A DNA stretch of 64,000 bases from Streptomyces seoulensis (GTDB lineage Bacteria > Actinomycetota > Actinomycetes > Streptomycetales > Streptomycetaceae), in contig NZ_CP032229.1 of NCBI RefSeq assembly GCF_004328625.1, forward strand, positions 2,604,001 to 2,668,000, written 5' to 3'. Of this stretch, positions 16,932 to 25,370 are shown one piece after another. Made by a program: the position numbers and the translations under genes. How positions within the stretch are numbered: position 1 is the first letter of the stretch; every line of letters starts with the position of its first letter. A model generated the notes under the pieces. The model did no database searches. It saw only the letters and a list, made by a program, of their open reading frames with translations, and had not been told where the DNA came from.

Positions 16932-17585
16932 TCAGGACTGGCGGAGATCCTCCATGGTCACGGCCGTACCGGGCAGGACGGAGCGGGCCGGGGCCCGCAG
17001 CCCGTCGAGGAAGAGTTGCAGGTGGCGGTGGACGAACCGGTCGGCGTCGAAGCAGGCGGTACCGGCCGGGGGCCGGCTGAGCTGGGCGGCGGCGACCATC
17101 AGGTCACCGACACCGACGTCGGTACGGAGCTGTCCGGCCGCCTTGGCGCGGTCCATGACCTCGGCGATCAGCGCCTCCACCCGTTCCCGCGCCGCCTCCA
17201 GGTCGGGGTGGTTGCGGTCGAAGGTGCTGGAGACCATCGGACACAGCGCGCTGATCCGCTCCTCGGCGGCGGCGTGCGCGAAGCGTTCCAGCGCGGCGAA
17301 GGCGTCGCCGGTCTCGGCCAGGGCGCACTTGGCGGCCTCGGCCGTGCGGTCCATGACGGAGCACAGGACCTCCCGGACCAGGGCGTCCCGGTCGGGAAAG
17401 TTGCGGTACAGGGTGGCGTTGCCGACGCCCGCGCGGCGGGCGATCTCGTCCAGCGGCACCTGGGGGCCGTGCTCGACGAACATCTCCCGTGCGGCGGTGA
17501 TGATCCGCTCCCGGTTGCGGAGCGCGTCGGCACGGGGCCGGGGCGACGCCCTGCGGGCGGAGGGTGCGGTGCGCACGGCGGACAC
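16932..17585 (-). CDS. TetR-family repressor of the adjacent exporter
   Basis: A 217-residue TetR protein. The HTH is RERIITAAREMFVEHGPQVPLDEIARRAGVGNATLYRNFPDRDAL, and the C-terminal helical domain includes a conserved ALCPMVSSTFDRNHPDLEAA. GTG 17585 is preferred over a longer frame reaching 17672, because two identical-style operators (17642-17658 and 17682-17698) then fall upstream of the start rather than inside the coding sequence. It likely represses itself and the MFS exporter downstream. Confidence 0.85.
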   Translation of the reverse strand: MSAVRTAPSARRASPRPRADALRNRERIITAAREMFVEHGPQVPLDEIARRAGVGNATLYRNFPDRDALVREVLCSVMDRTAEAAKCALAETGDAFAALERFAHAAAEERISALCPMVSSTFDRNHPDLEAARERVEALIAEVMDRAKAAGQLRTDVGVGDLMVAAAQLSRPPAGTACFDADRFVHRHLQLFLDGLRAPARSVLPGTAVTMEDLRQS

Positions 17586-17641
17586 GGCGGGCTCCCCATC
17601 TGTACGGGTCGGGACGAATGGACTGATGTCTTCCGCTGATC

Positions 17642-17698
17642 CGGGGAGAAGCTCCCCGCTTCGCGCGGACACAGGTCTAAACGGGGAAGCCCTCCCCG
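17642..17698. promoter_or_regulatory. Twin TetR operators CGGGGA-N5-TCCCCG
   Basis: CGGGGA-GAAGC-TCCCCG at 17642-17658 and CGGGGA-AGCCC-TCCCCG at 17682-17698 share the same arms and 5-base spacers, with centres 40 bp apart. They sit just upstream of the TetR start at 17585. Confidence 0.65.
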
Positions 17699-17715
17699 GT
17701 TATTTCCCGGTCTTC

Positions 17716-17733
17716 ATGTGACCTGGGTCACAT
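17716..17733. promoter_or_regulatory. CRP-like palindrome TGTGA-N6-TCACA
   Basis: ATGTGACC-TG-GGTCACAT is a perfect 8-bp inverted repeat and matches the TGTGA-N6-TCACA consensus of CRP-family sites. It lies between the TetR gene and the protease gene, 190 bp before the protease start. Confidence 0.45.
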
Positions 17734-17922
17734 TCAGGTCGGGGCGTCGCCGATCCCCGCTCGCCGACCCGATCCACCCCCAACGGTAGGCGATTCACCC
17801 CTCCTCCTCCCCAAATCCCACGATCGGTCTCCCCCAGCGCGCGACCCCGGCCGCCGCGACACAGGGTGAGCCCAAGGGCGCAGCCGGCTCACGGGGGCTG
17901 CCGTGGAGCGGGAGGTCCGTGC

Positions 17923-19254
17923 ATGCAGCCGCAGTCGCCCCGCCGCCCGATACGCCCGCGCCGCGTAGCCGCCCTCGCCTCGGTGACCGTGCTGACCTTC
18001 GCGGTCAGCACCTCGGCCGGGTCCGGGCAGCTCACGGCGCGCACCACCGCCGGGCCGAACGGGCTGATACGCACCGCCGCGCTGGCCCCCTGCATGATCC
18101 AGGGCGCGTCCGAGGTCCAGATGACCGAGGGCTTCCCCACCTCCACCGGCTACTCCCGCTCCACCGGCACCGTCCACGCCCTGACCCTGATGGTCGACTT
18201 CCCGGACACCCCCGGCGAGGGCAAGGCGATGGACCGCTTCCACGAGTTCTTCCCGAAGACCCAGGAATGGTTCGCCAAGGCGTCGTACGGCCGGCTCGAC
18301 TACCGCGCCGAGACCCCGATCACCTCCTGGCTGCGGATGCCGAAGCCGTTCAAGGACTACGGCATAGAGCGCGGCGCCCCCTTCGACCCCGGCTACCGGC
18401 AACTGGTGCGGGACATCGTCTCCGCCGCCGACCCGGACGTGGACTTCCGCTCGTACGACCTGCTGAACGTGCTGGTCACCCCGAACGCCGGCCCCTCCGC
18501 CCTGGACACGGTCCTCTCCGTCACCTTCGCCGGCAACGGCGAGGCCCCGGTGGCCGACGGCACCCCGGTCGCCAACGCCTCCTTCGTCTACTCCCGCCAG
18601 GACGACGGCTCCGGCGCCTACCAGGACACCGGGTACCGGGTGCTGCCGCACGAGAACGGGCACACCTTCGGGCTGCCGGACCTGTACACGCAGGAGGGGG
18701 GCAGCGCGGTCGGGCACTGGGACATCATGAGCGAGGACTGGGGGGCCAACAACGACCTGCTGGGCTGGCACAAGTGGAAGCTGGGGTGGCTCCCGGCGTC
18801 CCAGGTGAGCTGCGCGACGGCCGCGGGGAGCGCGGACTACACCCTCTCCCCGCTCTCCCAGAAATCCGGCGGCAAGCTGGTCATGGTCCCGTTGGACAAC
18901 CGCACCGCGTACGTGCTGGAACTCCGCACCCAGGGCGGCAACGACGAGGCCGTCTGCAAGCCCGGCATCCTCGTCTACAAGGTCGACGCCTCCGTCGACA
19001 CCGGCCGCGGCCCCATCACCGTCTACGACGCCCACCGCGACTCCGGCGGCTGCACCCACAGCCCCAACGTCCACGCCGAACTCTCCGACGCCCCCTTCTC
19101 CCCCGGAGAGACCTTCAAGGACCCGCCCTCCGGCATCACCATCCACGTGGTGAGCGCCGGCCTGGACGGCAAGTACCGGATACGGGTGACGCGCACGCAC
19201 GCGGCGAAGGGGACCACGGCCGCGGCGGGGCCCGTCCTCCCAAGTCACCGCTGA
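17923..19254 (+). CDS. Secreted M6-family metalloprotease
   Basis: A 443-residue exported protease. The N-terminus (about residues 1-33) has twin Arg/basic residues followed by the hydrophobic VAALASVTVLTFAVSTSAG, a signal peptide. The zinc site HENGHTFGLPDLY with the metal-binding HExxH-type motif, and DIMSEDWGANNDLLGWHKWKLGW downstream, are the M6 (InhA-like) signature. It is shorter than InhA of Bacillus, lacking large C-terminal binding domains. The ATG at 17923 has GGAGG about 12 bases upstream. Role: degradation of extracellular protein. It is the last clear core gene before the cluster. Confidence 0.9.
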   Translation: MQPQSPRRPIRPRRVAALASVTVLTFAVSTSAGSGQLTARTTAGPNGLIRTAALAPCMIQGASEVQMTEGFPTSTGYSRSTGTVHALTLMVDFPDTPGEGKAMDRFHEFFPKTQEWFAKASYGRLDYRAETPITSWLRMPKPFKDYGIERGAPFDPGYRQLVRDIVSAADPDVDFRSYDLLNVLVTPNAGPSALDTVLSVTFAGNGEAPVADGTPVANASFVYSRQDDGSGAYQDTGYRVLPHENGHTFGLPDLYTQEGGSAVGHWDIMSEDWGANNDLLGWHKWKLGWLPASQVSCATAAGSADYTLSPLSQKSGGKLVMVPLDNRTAYVLELRTQGGNDEAVCKPGILVYKVDASVDTGRGPITVYDAHRDSGGCTHSPNVHAELSDAPFSPGETFKDPPSGITIHVVSAGLDGKYRIRVTRTHAAKGTTAAAGPVLPSHR

Positions 19255-19623
19255 GCCCGACCCGTCGACCGGCCGCGACCCCGCTCGCCCACCGGCACAA
19301 CCCTGATCCGCTACCCTGTCATGGGCAGCCATCACGGTGGCCGTCGCACCCCGCCTTCGTGGGATCTGTCGAAAACCACCTTCGCGCATGTCAGCGCAGG
19401 TCACCCCTCAGCCCTCAAAACGGCTGAGGCGCGATTTCAAAACGCGGTCCCTTCGCCGCAGGTCGAGCACGTCGTCGCTCCTGTGGCTGAAGCCGGGAGC
19501 CAGGCGCACGCATATCCGGCTCGGGCGACAGCAGAAGCTCATGACGCACCCGCCTGGCCTAGTGACGCACTACAGGTAACCCATGGGGCGGGTGGCTCGC
19601 TCAGCAACGCAACCGACACGCCG

Positions 19624-19768
19624 TCAGACATCGGCGAGGAGTAAGAAGGCGCCTTCGGGGGTGCCGGCGACCTGTAGGCCGGGGGTGTCGTCGAGGGCCT
19701 TGATGGTGGTGAGGCGCCGGGTGTCCAGCTCGGCGCGGCGGCGCTCCAGCTCGGCTCCCAGATCGGCG
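19624..19768 (-). pseudogene. Aminotransferase C-terminal fragment
   Basis: Reading leftwards, this fragment gives about 47 residues ending in a stop, including LTTIKALDDTPGLQVAGTP and EGAFLLLADV. This resembles the C-terminal region of class I/II PLP aminotransferases. It abuts, in opposite orientation, a fragment from the middle of the same kind of enzyme, so an inversion has scrambled one gene. Confidence 0.5.
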
Positions 19769-19778
19769 GTCAGCGTTC

Positions 19779-19940
19779 GGCACCGTCACCATCGGCGGCG
19801 TCTCGAAGACCTTGGCGATGACCGGCTGGCGCATCGGATGGCTGGCGACCCCCACCGAACTGACCACCGCCGTAGCCGCCCTGCAGAGCCACACCGCGTC
19901 AGCACCGTCCTCCGTCTCCCAACGGGCAGCACTCGGCGCG
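19779..19940 (+). pseudogene. Aminotransferase central fragment (PLP-lysine region)
   Basis: FGTVTIGGVSKTLAMTGWRIGWLA contains the PLP-binding SK of aspartate aminotransferase-like enzymes, followed by LQSHTASAPSSVSQRAALGA, a very conserved stretch of the family. No start or end is present, and the frame runs out into transposase-related sequence. Together with 19624-19768 it is a remnant of one aminotransferase gene. Confidence 0.65.
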
Positions 19941-20124
19941 CGACCGCGCACGCTGCCAGGGACAGGACGAAGGCGAGTGGGTGGCGTCGGCCCTGGTCCC
20001 GTCGGGGATCGGGCACCTGAGCCATGCAGGTCAGCAGGCCGGGGAGGTCATCTGGAATGGTCGGTGCGGCGTCGGTGAGTTGGCCCAGAGGGCCCGGGAT
20101 GAGCAAGGATGAGCGGGCAGGCAC
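19930..20124 (-). pseudogene. ISAs1-type transposase N-terminal fragment
   Basis: About 65 residues (MPARSSLLIPG start, then LTCMAQVPDPRRDQGRRHPL and AFVLSLAACAVA) match the N-terminal DDE_Tnp_1-associated region of ISAs1-family transposases. The catalytic domain is missing; the frame joins aminotransferase debris at about 19930. Confidence 0.6.
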
Positions 20125-20183
20125 GGTCTTCCGTCGTGGTGATCAGGCACTCGACACTCATGATCACCGGAAGTCGTGCCTGC
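20117..20183. repeat. Long interrupted stem-loop
   Basis: GCAGGCACG (20117-20125) pairs with CGTGCCTGC (20175-20183), CTTCCG (20128-20133) with CGGAAG (20168-20173), and GGTGATCA (20138-20145) with TGATCACC (20161-20168). The 15-base loop is unpaired. It lies at the start of the truncated ISAs1-like gene and may belong to that element's end or promoter. Confidence 0.5.
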
Positions 20184-20422
20184 CTCCGCGTCAGCCAACG
20201 GCAACCACCCGCGGTCCTGCCCCGCTCCTGAAGCCCCATCAACCCGGACACACCGACTGAAGGACGCCGCCCTGACCTCTGGTCTTCCTCAAATCCCAAG
20301 CGACGGTTTGACCTCGATGTTGACGTAGAGCCATGATCACTCGACCCTCCGTGTCGGAGGGGCAGTTGACCAGCTGTCAAAAATCAATGACTATCACGGT
20401 ATGCCGAGCGGGGGCGGGGAAC

Positions 20423-21220
20423 GTGAAATTTCTGATTCTTGGACCGGTTGAGATAGAGGCTCAGGATGGTAGACAGGTAGCACCAAGAGCTCTCAAGCTC
20501 CGCGCACTTCTTGCATATTTGTGCGCCCATAGCGGTGAAGTTGTCTCGACCGCTCGTCTTACTGAAGCCCTTTGGTCGGGCGCGCCGCCCAGGACGGCAC
20601 TGACCGCCCTGCATGTCTACGTTTCCAAGCTGAGGCAGTATCTCCATTCGCTGGGGCTGGATGCTGCTGAGATGATAACAACGCAACCTCCCGGGTACCG
20701 CTTCAACTTGGGCGGCCATGACCTGGACTTGAAGCAGTTCGAAAAGAAGATATCCAAGGCTGTGGAACTCAAATCCCTCGGCTGCAGTGAAGAGGCCTCC
20801 GCCGCGCTGTGCTCTGCGATGTCTTTGTGGCGGGGGCGAGCCCTCGGTGATCTGCGTGCCATGTCGGCATTCGATGCCGTCGGTCAGTGCCTCGATGAGC
20901 GGCAGACGTTTGCCCATATGCAACGCTTCGAAATCGAGCTCGAACTCGGGAATCACCAAGGAATAATCGGTGAGATCTACTCGCTGATAGCCGAGCATCC
21001 GACATGGGAGAGCCTCTACGAGTACCTCATGGTGGCGCTCTATCGATCGGGTCGTACGGTCGAAGCCCTCGCCGCGTACGGACAGATCCGGAAGGCGATG
21101 GTCCAGGATCTGGGAGTGGAGCCGGGCCCCCGCGTGCAACGTCTGCATCAGGCTGTTCTCTCTCATGACCCCTCCCTGGCCTTGAGTCAGGATGCGGGCT
21201 TGCTGAAACTCACCTCGTGA
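20423..21220 (+). CDS. SARP-family pathway activator
   Basis: A 265-residue Streptomyces antibiotic regulatory protein. The OmpR-like winged HTH is at 1-95 (KFLILGPVEIE, LRALLAYLCAHSGEVVSTARL, LTALHVYVSKLRQYL, TTQPPGYRFNL). The bacterial transcriptional activation domain follows at 100-250 (LWRGRALGDL, LYEYLMVALYRSGRTVEALAAY, LGVEPGPRVQRLHQAVL). The GTG at 20423 matches the family start and has GGGGA upstream. Codon use is AT-richer than the neighbours, suggesting transfer. It probably drives the paired promoters at 34193-34335. Confidence 0.9.
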   Translation: MKFLILGPVEIEAQDGRQVAPRALKLRALLAYLCAHSGEVVSTARLTEALWSGAPPRTALTALHVYVSKLRQYLHSLGLDAAEMITTQPPGYRFNLGGHDLDLKQFEKKISKAVELKSLGCSEEASAALCSAMSLWRGRALGDLRAMSAFDAVGQCLDERQTFAHMQRFEIELELGNHQGIIGEIYSLIAEHPTWESLYEYLMVALYRSGRTVEALAAYGQIRKAMVQDLGVEPGPRVQRLHQAVLSHDPSLALSQDAGLLKLTS

Positions 21221-21333
21221 AGGGATTTTTCTGTCGGCTTCGGACATGGCTGGTACTGGCGACACGGGCTGGTCGCGTTGATCGGGTGTCTGCGGCCGGT
21301 GTCGTTCGATACTGGCCAGTCCGCCGGTAGACA

Positions 21334-21378
21334 ATGACACACCTCCTGGTAGACACTGTCTACCAGGAGGTGTGTCAT
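21334..21378. promoter_or_regulatory. 45-bp perfect palindrome overlapping TetR translation start
   Basis: Two 22-bp arms (21334-21355 and 21357-21378) are exact reverse complements around one base at 21356. The core is GGTAGACA-C-TGTCTACC. The right arm contains AGGAGG (21365-21370), the ribosome site of the gene starting at 21379. A further GGTAGACA half-site lies at 21326-21333. Confidence 0.9.
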
Positions 21379-21978
21379 ATGGACGGCGACCCAAAGGCGC
21401 GGTTGCTGGCGTGCGCCATGCGAATCGTGTCGGAGGACGGCATCGAATCGCTCTCGCTCCGCGCCATCGCCCGCCGCGCCGGCGTTTCGCACGGAGCTCC
21501 GCTACGCCATTTCCCTGGACGAGCCGCTTTGCTGTCAGCCGTGGCTGCTGAGGGGTACCGCACGTTGGCCGCGGAGCGAGACCGCGCCGTCGATGCATGT
21601 GGAGCAAGCTCCACAGCGGCGGAGCGGCTGCACGCAGCGGCACTTGCCTACGTGGGGTTTGCGGTCGAGAACCGGGGCCTGCATGAACTGATGTCACGCG
21701 AAGATCTGCTGCTCCCTACGGATCCGCTACTGAGCGAGGTCAGTCGAGCGTTCTTCGAGGAGGCGGTCGGGCTAGTCGTGGCTAGACAGGAAGAGGAAGG
21801 CTGGCACCAGGGTGTCGACAGTCGGCTGTTGACCGCCGCTCTGTGGGCGGCCCTGCAGGGCTTCGCTCACCTGTGGCTCATCGGTTCCATTGCGCGGGCA
21901 TCTCGTTCCACATCGTTGGAGGATGCTCTCAGAGTCGCTCTCGCAGCGTTCGATCTCGCTCCAAAATCCGAGAATTGA
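21379..21978 (+). CDS. TetR-family regulator of the cluster
   Basis: A 199-residue TetR protein. The HTH is MRIVSEDGIESLSLRAIARRAGVSHGAPLRHFPGRAALLSAVA, and a TetR C-terminal domain of the AcrR type with EERLHAAALAYVGFAVENRG-like helices follows. The ATG at 21379 abuts the 45-bp palindrome, so the protein very probably represses its own gene and may sense a pathway product. The next gene (PlsC) starts 25 bp downstream, so both may be one transcript. Confidence 0.88.
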   Translation: MDGDPKARLLACAMRIVSEDGIESLSLRAIARRAGVSHGAPLRHFPGRAALLSAVAAEGYRTLAAERDRAVDACGASSTAAERLHAAALAYVGFAVENRGLHELMSREDLLLPTDPLLSEVSRAFFEEAVGLVVARQEEEGWHQGVDSRLLTAALWAALQGFAHLWLIGSIARASRSTSLEDALRVALAAFDLAPKSEN

Positions 21979-22003
21979 CAGTCATCGACAACAAGGGAAA
22001 ATA

Positions 22004-22675
22004 GTGCTGCTTCACTCTGTGGTGAGATTGGTGGCTGCCCCGCTGGCGCGCTTTGTCTATCGCCCCGTAGTCGAAGGGAGGGAGAACGTTCCAAAATGTG
22101 GCCCTGTCATCCTTGCCTCCAATCACCTCTCGTTCATCGATAGTGTCGTCATCCCCCTCGTGGCTCCGCGTCCGGTTGTCTTTCTGGCGAAGGCTGAATA
22201 CTTCCGAAAAGATGGTGTCAAAGGTCGAATGATGGCTGCGGTGTTCACGGCACTTGGTGCAGTTCCCGTCGAACGCGGAACTCATCGTGCAGCAAAAGAT
22301 TCCCTAGAGCTGGCGCGCAGAATCCTGTCCGATGGGAAGGCCTTCGGAATCTATCCAGAAGGCAGCAGATCCCGTGACGGAAGACTTTACCGTGGGCGCA
22401 CGGGGGTGGCCTGGCTCGCTTTTTCCACAGGTGCTCCAGTCGTTCCCGTCGCCCTTGTAGGTACTGACCGCATCCAACCCATCGGGGTCCGATTGCCTCG
22501 AATCAAGCGAATCACGGTGCGATTCGGGGAGCCATTGCGACCTGCATACCCGAGTTCTTCGCTCCCAGTCGCGCAGGCGCGACGGGTGGCCACTGATGAG
22601 ATCATGAGCGCCATTCAGGCCCTCTCCGGCCAAGAGTCAATGGCCTGCTACAGCGAAATCGCGTCGGCTGCGTAG
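22004..22675 (+). CDS. PlsC-type acyltransferase 1
   Basis: A 223-residue 1-acylglycerol-3-phosphate acyltransferase family protein. NHLSFID holds the catalytic H-x4-D (His41, Asp46); FPEGSRS-type YPEGSRSRDG binds the phosphate, and GAPVVPVALVGTDRI is the third block. An N-terminal amphipathic helix (SVVRLVAAPLARFVYR) would sit on the membrane. The GTG at 22004 with AAGGGA upstream is chosen. Its presence in a phosphonate plus fatty acid cluster suggests transfer of an acyl chain to a pathway intermediate rather than housekeeping lipid synthesis; this is inference. Confidence 0.85.
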   Translation: MLLHSVVRLVAAPLARFVYRPVVEGRENVPKCGPVILASNHLSFIDSVVIPLVAPRPVVFLAKAEYFRKDGVKGRMMAAVFTALGAVPVERGTHRAAKDSLELARRILSDGKAFGIYPEGSRSRDGRLYRGRTGVAWLAFSTGAPVVPVALVGTDRIQPIGVRLPRIKRITVRFGEPLRPAYPSSSLPVAQARRVATDEIMSAIQALSGQESMACYSEIASAA

Positions 22676-22799
22676 GTCTTGGAATCCGTCCACGCACGGT
22701 GTCCTATCGCGAGGCGTTCGGGAATCACGAAACGCCCGGTGTCAATGATGCCCCGACAGACCGGTTCTGTTTGTTGCCTTTGCCGAGGAAGGATCCAAC

Positions 22800-23549
22800 A
22801 TGACCGCGTCCCTCAGTGCCTGTACGACAGACCTGGCTACAGTTCCGGAAGTATTGCTGGGCGCGCCACGGGCTGACTCCTTCACGGCATTCGGCCGCCG
22901 GGTGGACATCTGGGTGGCAGAAATCGACGCCCCGGCCGGTGCCGATTCCCTGAGGTCGGGGGAACTCATCTCAGCTGTGGACGCGGAGCGTGCGGCCCGG
23001 ATCGGTGCCCCAGGCGGGAGGGCGCGGTTCACCGCGGGGCGGGCACTTGCGCGCTGGGCCCTCGCTGCTCACCTGGGCTGCCTCCCCACCGAGGTTCCGA
23101 TGGTTACCGGTATAGGCGGAAGACCCGAGCTTGCTGTCGTGAGGCGTTCGTTGCTCACCCGCGGACAGGCATACGAAGGCATCGACTTCAACTTGTCGCA
23201 CTCCGGAAACCAAGTCGCGGTCGCCGTGGCGCGCGGACTGCGGGTGGGAATCGACATCGAGCGCGTCATCGAGCGGGACAACACGCACGACCTGGCAAGC
23301 CGCGTGTTCTCCGCAGCGGAACGAGAGCTCCTCATGTGCACGTCGACGGCCGGATACCTGGCGCGCTGGTACCAAATCTGGACCACACGCGAGGCCTATG
23401 TGAAGGCGCAAGGCACCGGCCTGAGTGGCATCGCAGCCGAGTTGCCGGACCCCGGTACTTCCTGGCTCGCCCATGCGGTGCGCGGGGTCGCACAGGGCTA
23501 CGCCGCCACCGTGGTGGCCTACCGCAAGGACTGCCGGAGGGCGGGCTGA
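22800..23549 (+). CDS. Sfp-type 4'-phosphopantetheinyl transferase
   Basis: A 249-residue PPTase that attaches phosphopantetheine to carrier-protein Ser. The signatures are FNLSHSGNQVAVAV, VGIDIER (Mg ligands), VFSAAERELL and WTTREAYVKAQGTGLS. It probably activates the two ACPs encoded at 37564 and 39568. It starts at ATG 22800, 124 bases after the PlsC gene, in the same direction. The C-terminus (RKDCRRAG) appears intact. Confidence 0.92.
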   Translation: MTASLSACTTDLATVPEVLLGAPRADSFTAFGRRVDIWVAEIDAPAGADSLRSGELISAVDAERAARIGAPGGRARFTAGRALARWALAAHLGCLPTEVPMVTGIGGRPELAVVRRSLLTRGQAYEGIDFNLSHSGNQVAVAVARGLRVGIDIERVIERDNTHDLASRVFSAAERELLMCTSTAGYLARWYQIWTTREAYVKAQGTGLSGIAAELPDPGTSWLAHAVRGVAQGYAATVVAYRKDCRRAG

Positions 23550-23773
23550 ACAGACGCGGAGCCGATACTCGCCGATCCGACCGGGCGAAGCCGAGGGGAC
23601 CTCGATTCGTCAGTGGTGATGGCTGCTCGGTGAGGTGATCGGTTCATCCCGTTTGTCCCGGCTGGTGTCGGGTGGGACCTTCGCGTGTCGCTGCGGCTGC
23701 GCCGGGGTTCCACGTCTCCCGGGGTGTGCTGGTCGGCTCCTTCCTGGTCTTTGTCGGGGTGGGCCCGCCCGGT
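23550..23773. other. Gap between PPTase gene and IS1380 remnant
   Basis: These 224 bases carry no supported gene and presumably contain the left end of the IS1380-like element. I could not identify matching terminal repeats by eye. Confidence 0.4.
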
Positions 23774-25199
23774 TCACAAAGCGGCGGGGAGCGCGTGAGG
23801 GCGTCGCCAGACAGTGGTGAAGGCTTCGGCCCAGGGCCAGGAGTGTTCGATCCGCAGCCGACGGCGGCGGGCGTGTCTGGCCAGGCGGGCGGGCAGGTGG
23901 TAGAGGCGAAAGCGCATGGTGTCGGGTTCGGCGTCGGCAAGGTCGTCCTGGTCGTGCAGGGTCAGCAGCCGCAGCCAGGCGTGCAGATCGGCGGCGAGGT
24001 TGCAGGTGAGCATCCACGCCTCGTTGACCTGCCAGGACTTCGAGGGCAGGTTGTGGAGCCCCATCGCCTTGTTCGTTTTCACCTGGTCCTCGACGACGGC
24101 GTGGTGGCGGTGCAGGGCGTCGAGGAACTGGATCTGATGCGAGCCGGGGACGCGGGTCATCCTGGAGATGTTCGTCGCCACGATCGAGTACTTCCAGCCG
24201 GTCTTCTTCTCGAACGCGGTGAGGTCCTTCATCTGCCGGCCGGACGGCCTGACCCGGCGGACGATCAGCCGCATGCCCTTGATCCAGCGGTCCCGGGTGC
24301 TGAGACCGGTCAACTCCGCGACGTGGTAGCCCTCCTGGGGGCTGCCGTCCTGGTGCAGGGAGGTTTCCCAGGCCGGCTCGGAAAGGCGGGCGATGGCCTT
24401 CTCGTCCGCTTCGTGATCGTCCAGCCGGTGGTGAAGCGGACGGTGCGGCGCATCGTGTTCAGATCCCGCAGATGCCGGTGCAGGTCATGGGTGGCGCCGG
24501 CTCCGTCGACACGCACCAGGATCTTCGCCGTCGACTGCCCGGGGACCTGGGCAAGCGCGTCGGCAAGGACGCGCAGGTGATCGGCCGCAGTGTTGCTGCC
24601 GGCGTTGCCCGGCCGCAGCAGCATCGCCAAACACTCGGACGTGTTCGCGCACCGCGCAGCCAGCGGATGGAACCCGAAGGACTTCTTCCAGGTCGCCGCG
24701 GCGCCCTGCTTCATCGACGCGGCGGTGATGATCGTGGCGTCCATGTCGATCACGAACCACCGGTGCAGCCGCTTCCCGGCGACGGTCAGCCACGGGAATC
24801 CGCCCGGCCGCACGGCAAGCAGCGACCACACGTGGCGGCGCACCCGCGCCCGCACCTGCCCGATCTTCGCCGGCAGCCCGGCGTCCATCGCATCCAAGGT
24901 GCGGCGCATCGTGGAATCCGACACCGCAGGCCCGAACAGACCCTGGTGATGGGCCTGCAGTTGCTCGGCGTCAGAGAAGTTCCCCGCCCCAGCACGATCG
25001 CCACGGCGAGCTGCACGACCACGGCCGCGCGGTCCCGCCAGCCGACGCCGGTCCCGGCGGGCAGCACACCCGCCAGCGCGGCCGTCAGCCCCGTACGGTC
25101 GGCCAGCTTCCGCAGCAGCACCGCCCCGGCATGCCCGATCAGCCCCTTACCGTCGGCCACGACAGACAGCCGTCGGTCCCACCCTGTGGGTTCGCTCAC
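23774..25199 (-). pseudogene. IS1380-family transposase, frameshifted
   Basis: Three consecutive frames on the minus strand together make one IS1380-type DDE transposase. The N-terminus (25199 to about 24990) includes GWDRRLSVVADGKGL. The middle part (24924 to about 24345) has MRRTLDAMDAGLPAKIGQVR and the Asp-containing WFVIDMDATIITA. The C-terminus (24313 to 23774) includes SKSWQVNEAWMLTCNLAADL. Frame changes near 24990 and 24340 break it twice, so it should be inactive. It splits the PPTase end of the cluster from the phosphonate operon. Confidence 0.85.
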
Positions 25200-25370
25200 C
25201 AGATTGGTGCCCTGACTCTCGCAGCGGATACGACCTCAACACTCGCATCCTTGCAGGTCAGCGGCGCCTTTCTGTTACCGGGCCGTCAGATCACCCAATT
25301 CCGCTGAATACCCAGGGGGGACGGCCGAAGAACGTGAAGTCCTTCGGCCGCCCCGTCGCCGTGCCGCTCG

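Larger units (their letters stand above)
19255..20422. other. Junction region of gene debris
   Basis: No intact gene is supported. From left to right it holds about 370 bases with only a small hairpin (19406-19429), two pieces of a broken aminotransferase in opposite orientations, a truncated ISAs1-type transposase, a large stem-loop (20117-20183) and an AT-richer stretch leading to the SARP gene. It marks the boundary between conserved chromosome and the acquired cluster. Confidence 0.7.

Noticed and set aside
17734..19404. 556-codon minus-strand frame over the M6 protease
   Set aside because: Shadow of the protease, which has a signal peptide and zinc motif on the plus strand.
19321..19644. 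107-codon plus-strand frame after the protease
   Set aside because: No ribosome site or recognisable protein; lies in debris and looks non-coding.
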